Shown one piece after another: positions 25,145-34,061 of a stretch of 64,000 nucleotides of DNA; within the stretch, counting starts at the first letter, position 1; each line of letters opens with the position of its first letter. The notes below the pieces were generated by a model. The model was not told the origin of the DNA. It saw only the letters and a list, made by a program, of their open reading frames with translations, and did no database searches. Source of the DNA: Litorimonas sp039975855 (GTDB taxonomy: Bacteria > Pseudomonadota > Alphaproteobacteria > Caulobacterales > Maricaulaceae); assembly GCA_039975855.1 (NCBI GenBank), contig JBDWGH010000003.1, positions 372,001-436,000 on the forward strand, in the 5' to 3' direction. Made by a program: the position numbers and the translations under genes.

Positions 25145-28100
25145 ATGTCCCGACCGGTTCGCGATTTTGTCCACCTGCGTATGCGGTCTCCTTATTCCAT
25201 GCTGGAAGGGGCACTTAAAATTGATGAAACTGCCAAGCGTGCTGTGCGTTATCGCCAACCTGCATTGGCCATCACAGACACGAACAATCTATGCGGGGCG
25301 TTGGAGTTTTGTGAAAAAGTAACGGGCGAGGGCCTTCAGCCAATTATTGGTGTAACGCTCAGCATCGATCTAGAAGAGGCAAAGCAGCCCGGCCAAATCC
25401 ACAAAGACCCCGACGGAACGCTTGTTTTGTTGGCGCAGAATGAAATGGGTTATGGCAATCTAATGGATTTATCATCCGCGGCCTTTCTAGAGATAGAGCC
25501 GACGGATGTCCCTCACGTAAAAATGTCCCGCCTCGGCGGGTGGACAGACGGTGTCATCGCCTTAACGGGTGGGCAGGATGGCGTTCTGAATATGCTGATT
25601 AAAGCGGGACGTGAGACCGAGGCGGAAAATTGGTTGCTTAAACTGAAAGGCCTGTTTCCAAACAGGCTTTATGTCGAGGTTCAGCGTCATACGGCAGATG
25701 AAAGTGCGAAGACTGAAAGCGAGCTGATAGAGCTAGCTTATAAGCATAACCTCCCACTCGTCGCGACGAATGAACCATACTTCCTCGACCCCGACATGCA
25801 CGAAGCGCACGATGTTCTCCTTGCCATGAATGAGGGGAGCTATGTTTTAGAGAAAGACCGCCGCCGTCTTTCCTTACAGCATTATTTCAAATCATCAGAA
25901 GAGATGATTTCTTTGTTTAAAGATCTTCCTGAAGCCATTGAAAATACGCTCAAAATTTCTGAGCGTTGTGCTTATCGTGTACCTAAACATGCTCCAATCC
26001 TACCGAGTTTTGGTGATGGTTCAGATTCGGAAGATGAGCTTCTAGTTCAACATGCAAAAGCTGGGTTGGAGAAACGACTCGAACAAATCGAATTGGCAGA
26101 TACGCGGGAAGCGTATTTCGAGCGCCTCGAATTCGAACTCGAAATTATCAAGAATATGGGTTTTCCGGGATACTTCCTAATTGTTGCCGATTTCATTCAA
26201 TGGGCGAAAGATAATGGCATTCCGGTCGGCCCCGGACGTGGGTCTGGTGCGGGTTCAGTTGTCGCTTGGGCCTTGACGATTACCGACCTGGATCCTCTGA
26301 GATATGGCTTGCTTTTCGAACGGTTTTTGAACCCTGAACGGGTGTCCATGCCCGATTTCGATATTGATTTCTGTCAGGAACGTCGCGGTGAAGTTATTGA
26401 GTATGTCCGTAAGAAATACGGAGATGGACAAGTCGCACAGATTATCACCTTCGGAACCTTACAGGCTCGCGCCGTGGTACGGGATGTTGGCCGAGTTATG
26501 CAAATGCCGTTGGGGCAGATTGACCGCCTCGCGAAACTTGTGCCGTCCAATCCAGCTAACCCCGTAACTTTGCAGCAAGCTATCCGTATGGAGAAGGGAT
26601 TGCAGGAAGCTCGAGATGCTGAACCGAAAGTCGCTCGATTGCTTGACACTGCGCTGAAACTTGAAGGTCTCTACAGGAATGCGTCTACTCACGCGGCTGG
26701 CGTTGTTATCGGAGATAGACCCCTCACACAGATCGTACCTCTCTATCGCGATCCACGTTCAGACATTGGCGCGACACAGTTTACGATGAAGTGGGCGGAA
26801 AAAGCCGGTTTGGTGAAGTTCGATTTCTTGGGGTTGAAGACGCTCACCGTCATTGATCGCTGTATCGGGTATCTTAAAAAGCAAGGTATTGATTTGGACC
26901 CGGAAACACTCTCGACCACGGTCCCTGAAGCTTATAAGCCTTTGGAAGACGGGTTGTCAGCGGGTGTCTTCCAATTGGAAAGTTCCGGAATGCGGGATGT
27001 CCTGCGCAAGTTGAAGCCTGACAGCATCGAAGAATTGACCGCTTTGATTTCGCTCTACCGACCGGGTCCGATGGGCAATATTCCCGACTATGTGGAACGC
27101 AAATGGGGTCGACAAGAGATCAGTTATCCGCACCCGAAGTTAGAAACGATCCTCAAAGAGACCTACGGCATCATCATCTATCAGGAGCAGGTGATGGAAA
27201 TCGCCAAGATCCTCTCAGGCTTTAGTCTGGGCGATGCGGATTTGCTGCGTCGTGCTATGGGTAAGAAAGACCAGGCGGAGATGAACCGCCAGAAAGGTAA
27301 GTTCATTGATGGCGCTGTTGAACGCGGCGTGGACGGGGATCAAGCGTCGGGCATTTTTGATCTCGTCAACGAGTTTGCGGGTTACGGTTTTAACAAATCC
27401 CACGCTGCTGCTTATGCGATGATCACTTTCCGTACGGCTTATTTAAAAGCTCTGCATACGACGGAATTTTTGGCGGCGATTATGTCGCTTGATTTGGCAA
27501 ACGTTGAAAAGCTCGCTCAGTTTTATCAAGAAGCAAAACGGATGGATGTCGAAATTGTCCCGCCATGTATCAATCGTTCGCAGGCTGACTTTGATGTTGA
27601 AGATGGCGCTGTGCTCTATGCTTTGGGCGCTTTGAAAAATGTTGGCTTGGAGGCGATGCGTCACCTGGTTGACGTTCGCGAAGCCGACGGTCCTTTCACC
27701 TCGGTGAATGATTTCGCGCGAAGGATTGACATGCGGCAGGTGAATAAACGCGCAATTGAAAACCTTGCGCGGGCAGGGGCATTTGATTGCGTTGAGCCTA
27801 ACCGAGCTATGGTGTTGAAGAATGCGAGCCTAATCCAGAATATCGGCACATTGGCGGCTCAAGAACGTGAAAGCGCGCAGGTTAGCCTGTTTGGAGATGC
27901 GACGGTTGAAATCAAAGATCCTGATTTAGAGTGGGCCGAGGCATGGTCTCAGATGGACAGCCTAGGACATGAGCTTGGTGCGATTGGGTTTTACCTAGGT
28001 GGTCATCCGCTAGATGAGCATATGGACAGCCCGCAATTGAAGAATGTGATGTTGGCAGAACGGTTGGAAGAAGCTGGTGCTGGGAATTATAGCGTCGCGG

Positions 28101-28612
28101 GCGTGGTCCGGAAAAAGCAAGAACGCGTTTCTAAACGTGGCAAACGTTTTGCTTTTGTCGAATTGTCTGATCCAACTGGGGATTACGAAATCCTGTTCAG
28201 TGAAAATGTTCTTAGCGCGCATCGGGATAAACTCATCGCCGGTAACATCATCACGGTCCAAGTGAAAGCGGAGCGAAATGAAGGAGAGACGCGGTTATTC
28301 GCTGACGGCGTTCGGATGCTGACCGGTATGTCGGAAAGCCCGAAGGAAGAAAAAGAGCCAAGCGCTCCCGCAGGATTGAAAATTCGATTACGCCAAGCTG
28401 ACATTGAAACATTGGACGAGCTTAAAGCGACTTTGGAGTCTTTGAGAAACACGCCCTATCAAATGAGCGGCTATATCGAGTTGATATTGCCTCTAAATGA
28501 AACGCGAGAAGCGGCCTGGCGTCTAGACGGGAAGTGGGCAATAGACCCCTCGATCCGAAAAGCGATCAAAGCCAATAGTGCCGTAGAGACGATTTTCGAG
28601 ATTGCGGCTTAG
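25145..28612 (+). CDS. dnaE: DNA polymerase III subunit alpha (replicative, DnaE1 type)
   Basis: Catalytic subunit of the chromosomal replicase, 1155 residues. The N-terminal PHP domain starts DFVHLRMRSPYSMLEGALK, the DnaE1 pattern rather than that of the error-prone ImuC/DnaE2. The polymerase aspartates are in PDFDIDF (Asp404 and Asp406). The helix-hairpin-helix region near 850-900 is followed by an OB-fold domain near 1000 (YSVAGVVRKKQERVSKRG) and a tau-binding C-terminus. It lies 25 bp downstream of the SOS-controlled small gene and could be read through from that promoter. Confidence 0.97.
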   Translation: MSRPVRDFVHLRMRSPYSMLEGALKIDETAKRAVRYRQPALAITDTNNLCGALEFCEKVTGEGLQPIIGVTLSIDLEEAKQPGQIHKDPDGTLVLLAQNEMGYGNLMDLSSAAFLEIEPTDVPHVKMSRLGGWTDGVIALTGGQDGVLNMLIKAGRETEAENWLLKLKGLFPNRLYVEVQRHTADESAKTESELIELAYKHNLPLVATNEPYFLDPDMHEAHDVLLAMNEGSYVLEKDRRRLSLQHYFKSSEEMISLFKDLPEAIENTLKISERCAYRVPKHAPILPSFGDGSDSEDELLVQHAKAGLEKRLEQIELADTREAYFERLEFELEIIKNMGFPGYFLIVADFIQWAKDNGIPVGPGRGSGAGSVVAWALTITDLDPLRYGLLFERFLNPERVSMPDFDIDFCQERRGEVIEYVRKKYGDGQVAQIITFGTLQARAVVRDVGRVMQMPLGQIDRLAKLVPSNPANPVTLQQAIRMEKGLQEARDAEPKVARLLDTALKLEGLYRNASTHAAGVVIGDRPLTQIVPLYRDPRSDIGATQFTMKWAEKAGLVKFDFLGLKTLTVIDRCIGYLKKQGIDLDPETLSTTVPEAYKPLEDGLSAGVFQLESSGMRDVLRKLKPDSIEELTALISLYRPGPMGNIPDYVERKWGRQEISYPHPKLETILKETYGIIIYQEQVMEIAKILSGFSLGDADLLRRAMGKKDQAEMNRQKGKFIDGAVERGVDGDQASGIFDLVNEFAGYGFNKSHAAAYAMITFRTAYLKALHTTEFLAAIMSLDLANVEKLAQFYQEAKRMDVEIVPPCINRSQADFDVEDGAVLYALGALKNVGLEAMRHLVDVREADGPFTSVNDFARRIDMRQVNKRAIENLARAGAFDCVEPNRAMVLKNASLIQNIGTLAAQERESAQVSLFGDATVEIKDPDLEWAEAWSQMDSLGHELGAIGFYLGGHPLDEHMDSPQLKNVMLAERLEEAGAGNYSVAGVVRKKQERVSKRGKRFAFVELSDPTGDYEILFSENVLSAHRDKLIAGNIITVQVKAERNEGETRLFADGVRMLTGMSESPKEEKEPSAPAGLKIRLRQADIETLDELKATLESLRNTPYQMSGYIELILPLNETREAAWRLDGKWAIDPSIRKAIKANSAVETIFEIAA

Positions 28613-28793
28613 TTTTCTGCCAGACCTCACAAGTAGACCGCATAAAGCGCTTGCATTCCGTACCCATACCGTTATGTGGCGCCAATCAATTCGCGTCTGC
28701 GGTCTGGTGTTTGCCATATAGGTATTCGTCAATTCCGGTCGGGGTTTCCCGTCACCCGCAGGCATAGGTCAACCGGAAGTACGGAGATATCCA
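28613..28793 (+). promoter_or_regulatory. rpsB upstream region with candidate promoter and inverted repeat
   Basis: The 181-bp gap between dnaE and rpsB has a possible promoter, TTGCAT (28651-28656) and TATGTG (28673-28678) with 16-bp spacing. It also has an 8-bp inverted repeat, AGACCGCA (28635-28642) with TGCGGTCT (28698-28705). No T-run follows the second arm, so it is not a standard terminator. In E. coli the rpsB leader is a target of S2 autoregulation; whether this leader does the same is unknown. Confidence 0.35.
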
Positions 28794-29945
28794 ATGGCTC
28801 TTCCTGAATTTTCTATGCGTCAGCTGCTCGAAGCCGGCGTTCACTTTGGTCACCAGACACATCGCTGGAACCCAAAAATGGCACCTTACATCTTTGGTGC
28901 TCGCTCTGGTATTCACATCATGGACCTGTCTCAGACAGTCCCATTGCTTCACCAAGCTCTTAAAGAAACTCGTGACGTTGCTGCTAAAGGTGGCCGTGTT
29001 TTATTCGTTGGTACGAAACGTGCCGCATCTGATCCTGTTGCAAACGCAGCGAAACGTTGTGCGCAGTATTACGTCAATCACCGTTGGTTGGGCGGAATGC
29101 TCACAAACTGGCAGACGGTCACAAAATCTATCGCTCGTTTGAAAGAACTTGAAGCTCTCTTGGGTGACCAAGGTGCGGATGCTGATACTGGTCTCACAAA
29201 GAAAGAGAACTTGAAGCTCGACCGTGAAATGCAAAAGCTTGAAAAAGCTCTCGGCGGGATCAAGGACATGGGCGGTAAACCTGATCTGATGTTCATCATC
29301 GACACAAACAAAGAAAACATCGCGATTAAAGAAGCCCGTCGTTTGGGTATCCCAGTTGTCGCAATCCTGGATACAAACTGTGATCCAGCATCTGCTGATA
29401 TGCCTATCCCAGGCAATGATGATGCTGCACGTGCGATCCAACTTTACTGTGAGTTGATGGCCGACGCTGTTCTTGACGGTATGACAGAAGCGCAGGCTTC
29501 ACTTGGTCAAGACCTCGGTGCTTCTGAGAACGTTGAAGAAGTCATGTTGCAAACGCCGATGGCTGATGTTGCTCCGGCTCCTGTTGCAGAACCTGCTGCA
29601 GCTGCACCTGAGGCGGCTCCTGCTGTTGAAGAAGAGTCAGAGTACCTGCGTGTCACACGTGAGTATGATGCGGACGTTGATTCAGCCGTTGTTACGAAAA
29701 TCGAGAAGCACTTGGGTGCATCTTTGACGAACAAAGACAGCAAGTATGTCGCATGTTCCGATGAAACAGAGCTTGAGACAATTGTAAAAGGTTTCATGGC
29801 TAAGAAAATGGGCATTGAAGACAAAGACGCTGCGATGGCGAAAGTCAAAGCTGTTTGCGAAACAATGAAACCAACGCGTATGAAAAACCGCGTAACGTTC
29901 TACTACCTGCTTGCAAAAGCTGAAGGTAAATTGGGCGAATTCTAA
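28794..29945 (+). CDS. rpsB: 30S ribosomal protein S2 with fused C-terminal DUF2853-like domain
   Basis: The N-terminal part (about 1-235) is ordinary S2, with the signature motifs GVHFGHQTHRWNPKMAPYIFG near residue 16 (abridged here) and PDLMFIIDTNKE near 164. An Ala/Pro/Glu-rich linker follows at about 255-282. Residues 283-383 form an extra domain containing YDADVDSAVVTKIEKHLG, CSDETELETIVKGFMAKKMG and KNRVTFYYLLAKAEGKLG, which I recognise as DUF2853-like. Total length is 383 against about 240-255 for S2. Codon use is strongly biased, as in highly expressed genes, across both parts, so the extension is well translated. A role for the tail is unknown. Confidence 0.93.
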   Translation: MALPEFSMRQLLEAGVHFGHQTHRWNPKMAPYIFGARSGIHIMDLSQTVPLLHQALKETRDVAAKGGRVLFVGTKRAASDPVANAAKRCAQYYVNHRWLGGMLTNWQTVTKSIARLKELEALLGDQGADADTGLTKKENLKLDREMQKLEKALGGIKDMGGKPDLMFIIDTNKENIAIKEARRLGIPVVAILDTNCDPASADMPIPGNDDAARAIQLYCELMADAVLDGMTEAQASLGQDLGASENVEEVMLQTPMADVAPAPVAEPAAAAPEAAPAVEEESEYLRVTREYDADVDSAVVTKIEKHLGASLTNKDSKYVACSDETELETIVKGFMAKKMGIEDKDAAMAKVKAVCETMKPTRMKNRVTFYYLLAKAEGKLGEF

Positions 29946-29980
29946 ACCCAAGCCCTAGGGCTTAATAGCTCGCTCTTACA

Positions 29981-30014
29981 TTTTCGCGTCTTGATACCTA
30001 TCTGGACGCGGAAA
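29981..30014 (+). other. hairpin between rpsB and tsf
   Basis: TTTTCGCGTC (29981-29990) and GACGCGGAAA (30005-30014) can form a 10-bp stem with one G-U pair and a 14-base loop in the rpsB–tsf intergenic RNA. No T-run follows. It may tune tsf translation or processing. A 14-bp palindrome, AAGCCCTAGGGCTT, lies just after the rpsB stop at 29950-29963. Confidence 0.4.
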
Positions 30015-30047
30015 CCCCACAAACTTATTTCCGAATAGGAGACCACT

Positions 30048-30968
30048 ATGGCTGCTATCACAGCTAAACTTGTCAAAGAGCTGCGCGACGCAACGTCCGC
30101 CGGCATGATGGATTGTAAAAAAGCCCTCAGTGAATCTGGCGGTGACATGGAAGCGGCCATTGATTGGTTGCGGACGAAAGGTATCGCGAAAGCGGACAAA
30201 AAAGCAGGTCGTGTTGCGGCTGAAGGTCTTGTCGCTGTTGCAACCGATGGCACAACTGGCGTTCTTGTTGAAGTTAACTCAGAGACTGATTTCGTGTCTC
30301 GTAATGAAGGCTTCCAGACAGCTGTTGCAAAAATCGCATCAACTGCATTGACTGTCGACAACACAGAAGCACTTCGTGACGCAGAAATTGACGGAAAGAC
30401 TGTAACTACTTTCTTGACGGACCTTGTCGCCAAGATCGGTGAAAACATGTCTTTGCGTCGTATGGAAAAACTCAGCGTGTCTTCGGGCGTTGTTGAAGGT
30501 TATATCCATAACGCAGCTGCACCCGGTATGGGCCGCATCGGCGTTTTGGTTGCTCTTGAGTCAACTGGCGACACAGCCAAGTTGAATGAGTTAGCTAAGA
30601 AAATCGCTATGCATATTGCTGCAACATCACCTTTGGCCCTGACTACGTCTGACTTGGACCAAGACGTCGTCGCAAAAGAACGTAAAGCTCTGAAGGACGA
30701 AGCGATTGAATCTGGCAAGCCAGAAGCGATCGTCGACAAAATGGTCGAAGGCCGCATGGTCAAGTTCTTCAAAGAATCTGTCTTGATGACACAAATGTTC
30801 GTCATGGACCCAGATCATAATGTTGAAGCGATCATCGCAAATGAGGCGAAAGCTCTTGGTGCTGACATAAAAATGACCGGTTATATCCGCATGGAAGTCG
30901 GCGATGGCATTGAGAAAAAAGAAGAAAACTTCGCGGCTGAAGTCGCAGCAGCGGTTGCTGGCTCTTAA
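30048..30968 (+). CDS. tsf: elongation factor Ts
   Basis: Nucleotide exchange factor for EF-Tu. The 306-residue protein has the N-terminal UBA-like domain with the signature VKELRDATSAGMMDCKKAL near residues 9-27, and the core motif EVNSETDFVSRN near 76-87 whose Asp-Phe dislodges Mg2+ from EF-Tu. Domains II and dimerisation follow to residue 306. It uses strongly biased codons like rpsB and ends before a rho-independent terminator. Confidence 0.97.
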   Translation: MAAITAKLVKELRDATSAGMMDCKKALSESGGDMEAAIDWLRTKGIAKADKKAGRVAAEGLVAVATDGTTGVLVEVNSETDFVSRNEGFQTAVAKIASTALTVDNTEALRDAEIDGKTVTTFLTDLVAKIGENMSLRRMEKLSVSSGVVEGYIHNAAAPGMGRIGVLVALESTGDTAKLNELAKKIAMHIAATSPLALTTSDLDQDVVAKERKALKDEAIESGKPEAIVDKMVEGRMVKFFKESVLMTQMFVMDPDHNVEAIIANEAKALGADIKMTGYIRMEVGDGIEKKEENFAAEVAAAVAGS

Positions 30969-30992
30969 GCTTTCCTCATATTTTTGAATTTG

Positions 30993-31024
30993 AAGCCGCG
31001 TTTCGTAAGGAGCGCGGCTTTTTT
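30993..31024 (+). terminator. rho-independent terminator after tsf
   Basis: AAGCCGCG (30993-31000) pairs with CGCGGCTT (31013-31020) to give an 8-bp stem with a 12-base loop, followed by TTTT. It begins 24 bp after the tsf stop and closes the rpsB–tsf unit. Confidence 0.85.
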
Positions 31025-31159
31025 CATGACTTACAGTGGATTGAACCTTCTCTAACCGTGCATTCGCCGCAAGTTTTCCTAGCCCTCGCGTCCGTCATGC
31101 CTATATTCACGCAAAATGAGGGAGTCGCATAAAGTGTCCCTTAAATTTCAGGACGGTTC

Positions 31160-31879
31160 ATGGCGAGCGACTATCAATACAAACGTGTACTGTTGAAGAT
31201 CTCCGGCGAGGCTCTCATGGGCTCTCAGGCTTATGGAATTGATACGAATACGGTGAAACGCTTTGCGGGCGAAATCAAAGCTGCCCATGATAAAGGCCTC
31301 GAAATTGCGCTTGTTATTGGAGCAGGGAATATATTTCGAGGATTGTCATCCGCCGCCGCAGGGATTGAGCGCTCTACGGCTGATTACATGGGGATGCTAG
31401 CGACCGTTATGAATGCCCTGGCCATGCAAAGTGCGTTAGAGGAAATTGGTGTCGATACGCGTGTTCAATCCGCCATCCCAATGCAGACAGTCTGTGAGCC
31501 CTATATCCGCCGTAAAGCGGCCCGGCATATGGAAAAAGGACGAGTGGTTATTTTTGCTGCCGGAACGGGTAACCCATATTTCACGACTGATACAGCTGCT
31601 GCATTGCGGGCTGCTGAGATGGAATGTGACGCACTTCTGAAAGGAACCCAGGTAGACGGCGTCTATGATAGTGACCCGAAAACGAACCCAGATGCGACCC
31701 GATACGATAAACTTAGCTATCATAAAGTTTTGACGGATGATCTCCGCGTTATGGATGCGTCCGCTGTGACCTTGATGCGCGAGAATAAAATCCCAATTAT
31801 AGTGTTCTCGCTAGCCGATCAGGGCGGTTTTGACCGTGTTATGGCCGGAAAAGGCGTATGTACCATAATTGGGTCCTGA
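31160..31879 (+). CDS. pyrH: UMP kinase
   Basis: Phosphorylates UMP to UDP in pyrimidine nucleotide synthesis. The 239-residue amino acid kinase-fold protein has the phosphate-binding loop RVLLKISGEALMG near residue 9, IGAGNIFRG near 53, and AAGTGNPYFTTDTAAALRA near 133. It lies after the tsf terminator, so a promoter should be in 31025-31159, though I could not assign one with confidence. The frr gene follows 48 bp later. Confidence 0.97.
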   Translation: MASDYQYKRVLLKISGEALMGSQAYGIDTNTVKRFAGEIKAAHDKGLEIALVIGAGNIFRGLSSAAAGIERSTADYMGMLATVMNALAMQSALEEIGVDTRVQSAIPMQTVCEPYIRRKAARHMEKGRVVIFAAGTGNPYFTTDTAAALRAAEMECDALLKGTQVDGVYDSDPKTNPDATRYDKLSYHKVLTDDLRVMDASAVTLMRENKIPIIVFSLADQGGFDRVMAGKGVCTIIGS

Positions 31880-31927
31880 TATCGCCATTTCGGGCTGTCA
31901 GACTTGATTTGAATAAAGGAGGGCCTC

Positions 31928-32485
31928 ATGGCCGATGGATTTAATATTGCGGATTACCGCAAACGTATGGACGGCGCAGTTGTGGCGTTAAGGACCGAAT
32001 TTTCGGGCCTTCGCACGGGCCGCGCGAATACGGCTTTGCTCGATAATATTACCGTTTCAGCTTACGGCTCCGAAATGCCGCTTAATCAAGTTGCAAACGT
32101 CACCGTTCCAGAGGCGCGCATGCTTGTCGTAAGCGTTTGGGACAAGAGCCAAGTTGGTCCAGTTGAGAAGGCGTTAAGGCAATCGAATTTGGGTATTAAT
32201 CCAGTTGTCGATGGGCAAACTATTCGTATTCCGATGCCGCCGCTTACCGAAGAGCGTCGTCGAGATCTGACTAAAGTTGCAGGGACATATTCGGAGAATG
32301 CAAAAATTGCTGTTCGAAATGTGCGGCGTGACGCAATGGAAACACTCAAAAAGGCCGAAAAAGACGGCATGAGCGAAGACGAACGAAAAGCGCATGAGAC
32401 CGACACGCAAAAAGCTACGGACGCTGTAATCGCCGAAATTGAGAGTGCGCTTGAAACTAAAACCGCCGAGATCATGAAAGTTTAA
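31928..32485 (+). CDS. frr: ribosome recycling factor
   Basis: Splits post-termination ribosomes together with EF-G. The 185-residue protein shows the family pattern FSGLRTGRANTALLDNITV near residues 25-43 and the C-terminal three-helix bundle with KDGMSEDERKAHETDTQKAT. An excellent ribosome binding site AAAGGAGG lies just upstream of the ATG. uppS begins at the base after its stop. Confidence 0.97.
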   Translation: MADGFNIADYRKRMDGAVVALRTEFSGLRTGRANTALLDNITVSAYGSEMPLNQVANVTVPEARMLVVSVWDKSQVGPVEKALRQSNLGINPVVDGQTIRIPMPPLTEERRRDLTKVAGTYSENAKIAVRNVRRDAMETLKKAEKDGMSEDERKAHETDTQKATDAVIAEIESALETKTAEIMKV

Positions 32486-33211
32486 GTGGGTCGTAAGCCG
32501 ACATATTCCGGAATGCCGGCGCATATCGCGATCATTATGGACGGGAATGGTCGGTGGGCGCGTGCGCGTCATAGGCCTCGCGTTTTTGGTCACACTCAAG
32601 GTGTGAAGACTGTTCGTCGTGTTGTGGAAGACGCGTCTGAAATTGGTGTAAAATGCCTCACGCTTTACAGTTTTTCGACGGAAAATTGGACCCGGCCAAA
32701 AGCAGAAATAGCTGCTCTTTTCAATCTCTTGCGAGAATATGTTGAGAGTGATTTAGATACGCTGCACAGCCGGAATGTCCGGGTTCGTATACTAGGTTCG
32801 CGCCAAGGTTTGAGCGATGATTTGTTAGAGCTCATCGCGCATGTCGAAGAAACAACCAAAAACAACACGGCCTTTAACTTGAATATCGCCTTTAATTATG
32901 GCGGGCGAGATGAACTATTACGGGCGGCGGCAAAAGCTTCGTCTGCAGGATTTGATCTAACTAAACTCAACGAATCTGAATTCGCGAATTTTCTCGATAC
33001 GGCAGGGCTTCCAGATGTTGATCTTGTTATTCGAACATCAGGTGAAAAGCGAATTAGCAATTTCTTACTTTGGCAGGCTGCTTATGCTGAATTCGTTTTC
33101 ACAGATGTGCTTTGGCCTGATTTTGATCTGTCTGATCTCCAAGCGGCAATTTCAGAGTTTAATTTACGCAACCGTCGTTTCGGAAATGTAGAACCGTCGG
33201 AAGTAGCGTAG
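32486..33211 (+). CDS. uppS: undecaprenyl diphosphate synthase
   Basis: Condenses isopentenyl diphosphate units into the C55 lipid carrier for peptidoglycan and other envelope polymers. It starts at a GTG that directly follows the frr stop and has 241 residues. The catalytic Asp19 is in HIAIIMDGNGRWA. FNYGGRDELLRA near residue 136 and SGEKRISNFLLWQAAYAE near 190 are the conserved substrate-binding segments. Confidence 0.96.
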   Translation: MGRKPTYSGMPAHIAIIMDGNGRWARARHRPRVFGHTQGVKTVRRVVEDASEIGVKCLTLYSFSTENWTRPKAEIAALFNLLREYVESDLDTLHSRNVRVRILGSRQGLSDDLLELIAHVEETTKNNTAFNLNIAFNYGGRDELLRAAAKASSAGFDLTKLNESEFANFLDTAGLPDVDLVIRTSGEKRISNFLLWQAAYAEFVFTDVLWPDFDLSDLQAAISEFNLRNRRFGNVEPSEVA

Positions 33212-33212
33212 C

Positions 33213-34061
33213 GTGGCGGAAAGTTCTCTTCAGAAACCTAAATTTTCCGGTGTTGGGATACGCTTGCTGTCAGCCATTGGCATGGTTTTGCTGTGTCTGG
33301 CACCGTTTTATTTTGGTGGCTGGTTATGGGCGGCCTTAGCCGGGCTATTCGGTGGGCGGATGTTATTCGAATGGGTTCGAATGAGCGATCCATTGCCAGC
33401 ATTTCCCGCCTATTTGACACCAATTTTGGGTTTGCTGGCGGGTATTGTTTACACCGTTCAGTATAATTTTGGTTACGCTGCGCTATGTATCCTGATTTCT
33501 GCAATTGCCGTTGCTGGTATTCAAGCGGTTCGTCCCAGTAGCGAAAAAAAGTCCCGTATTATCTGGGCTGTCTTAGGTGTTTTTTACATTTTAGTTCCAA
33601 CGCTTCTCATGGTGGGGCTAAGGGGCAATGAAGTTGGCTTCGATACGGTAGGCTTCCAACGGCTTTTGTTTGTCATTGCCTGCGTGATAGGTGCAGATGT
33701 TGGGGCTTACTTCGGTGGATCCACGATTGGTGGTCCGAAACTCGCACCAAAACTCTCTCCGAATAAAACATGGTCTGGTTTTTTCTCGGGACAAATTCTG
33801 GCAGTCATCTTGGGCGTATTATTTGGTCACCTTGTCGGTATTGGGTGGCTGTCTGGCGCGATCTTGGCGCTGCCTATTGCGATATTGTCTGTTTTAGGTG
33901 ACCTCTTTGAGTCTGGAGTAAAGCGAACCCTAAACGTGAAAGATACTGGAGGGTTGATGCCAGGACATGGCGGATTGCTGGACAGATTAGATAGCCTGAT
34001 GGCTGCAATCGTTGGTGTTGCAATTATTCTGGTATTGTTCCCGGGCGTCTGGCCAACCTGA
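33213..34061 (+). CDS. cdsA: phosphatidate cytidylyltransferase
   Basis: Makes CDP-diacylglycerol, the precursor of bacterial phospholipids, in the inner membrane. The 282-residue protein starts at GTG 33213. It has about eight hydrophobic helices and the CdsA signature near the C-terminus, SVLGDLFESGVKRTLNVKDT followed by PGHGGLLDRLDSL. The ATGA-type overlap with dxr (34061) indicates coupled translation. Confidence 0.95.
   Translation: MAESSLQKPKFSGVGIRLLSAIGMVLLCLAPFYFGGWLWAALAGLFGGRMLFEWVRMSDPLPAFPAYLTPILGLLAGIVYTVQYNFGYAALCILISAIAVAGIQAVRPSSEKKSRIIWAVLGVFYILVPTLLMVGLRGNEVGFDTVGFQRLLFVIACVIGADVGAYFGGSTIGGPKLAPKLSPNKTWSGFFSGQILAVILGVLFGHLVGIGWLSGAILALPIAILSVLGDLFESGVKRTLNVKDTGGLMPGHGGLLDRLDSLMAAIVGVAIILVLFPGVWPT

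Noticed and set aside
25145..28612. dnaE considered as the error-prone polymerase ImuC/DnaE2 because of the SOS box upstream
   Set aside because: The N-terminal PHP motif and overall pattern match the replicative DnaE1, and no imuA or imuB gene is adjacent.
29950..29963. 14-bp palindrome after rpsB as a terminator
   Set aside because: A usable loop leaves only about a five-base-pair stem and no T-run follows.
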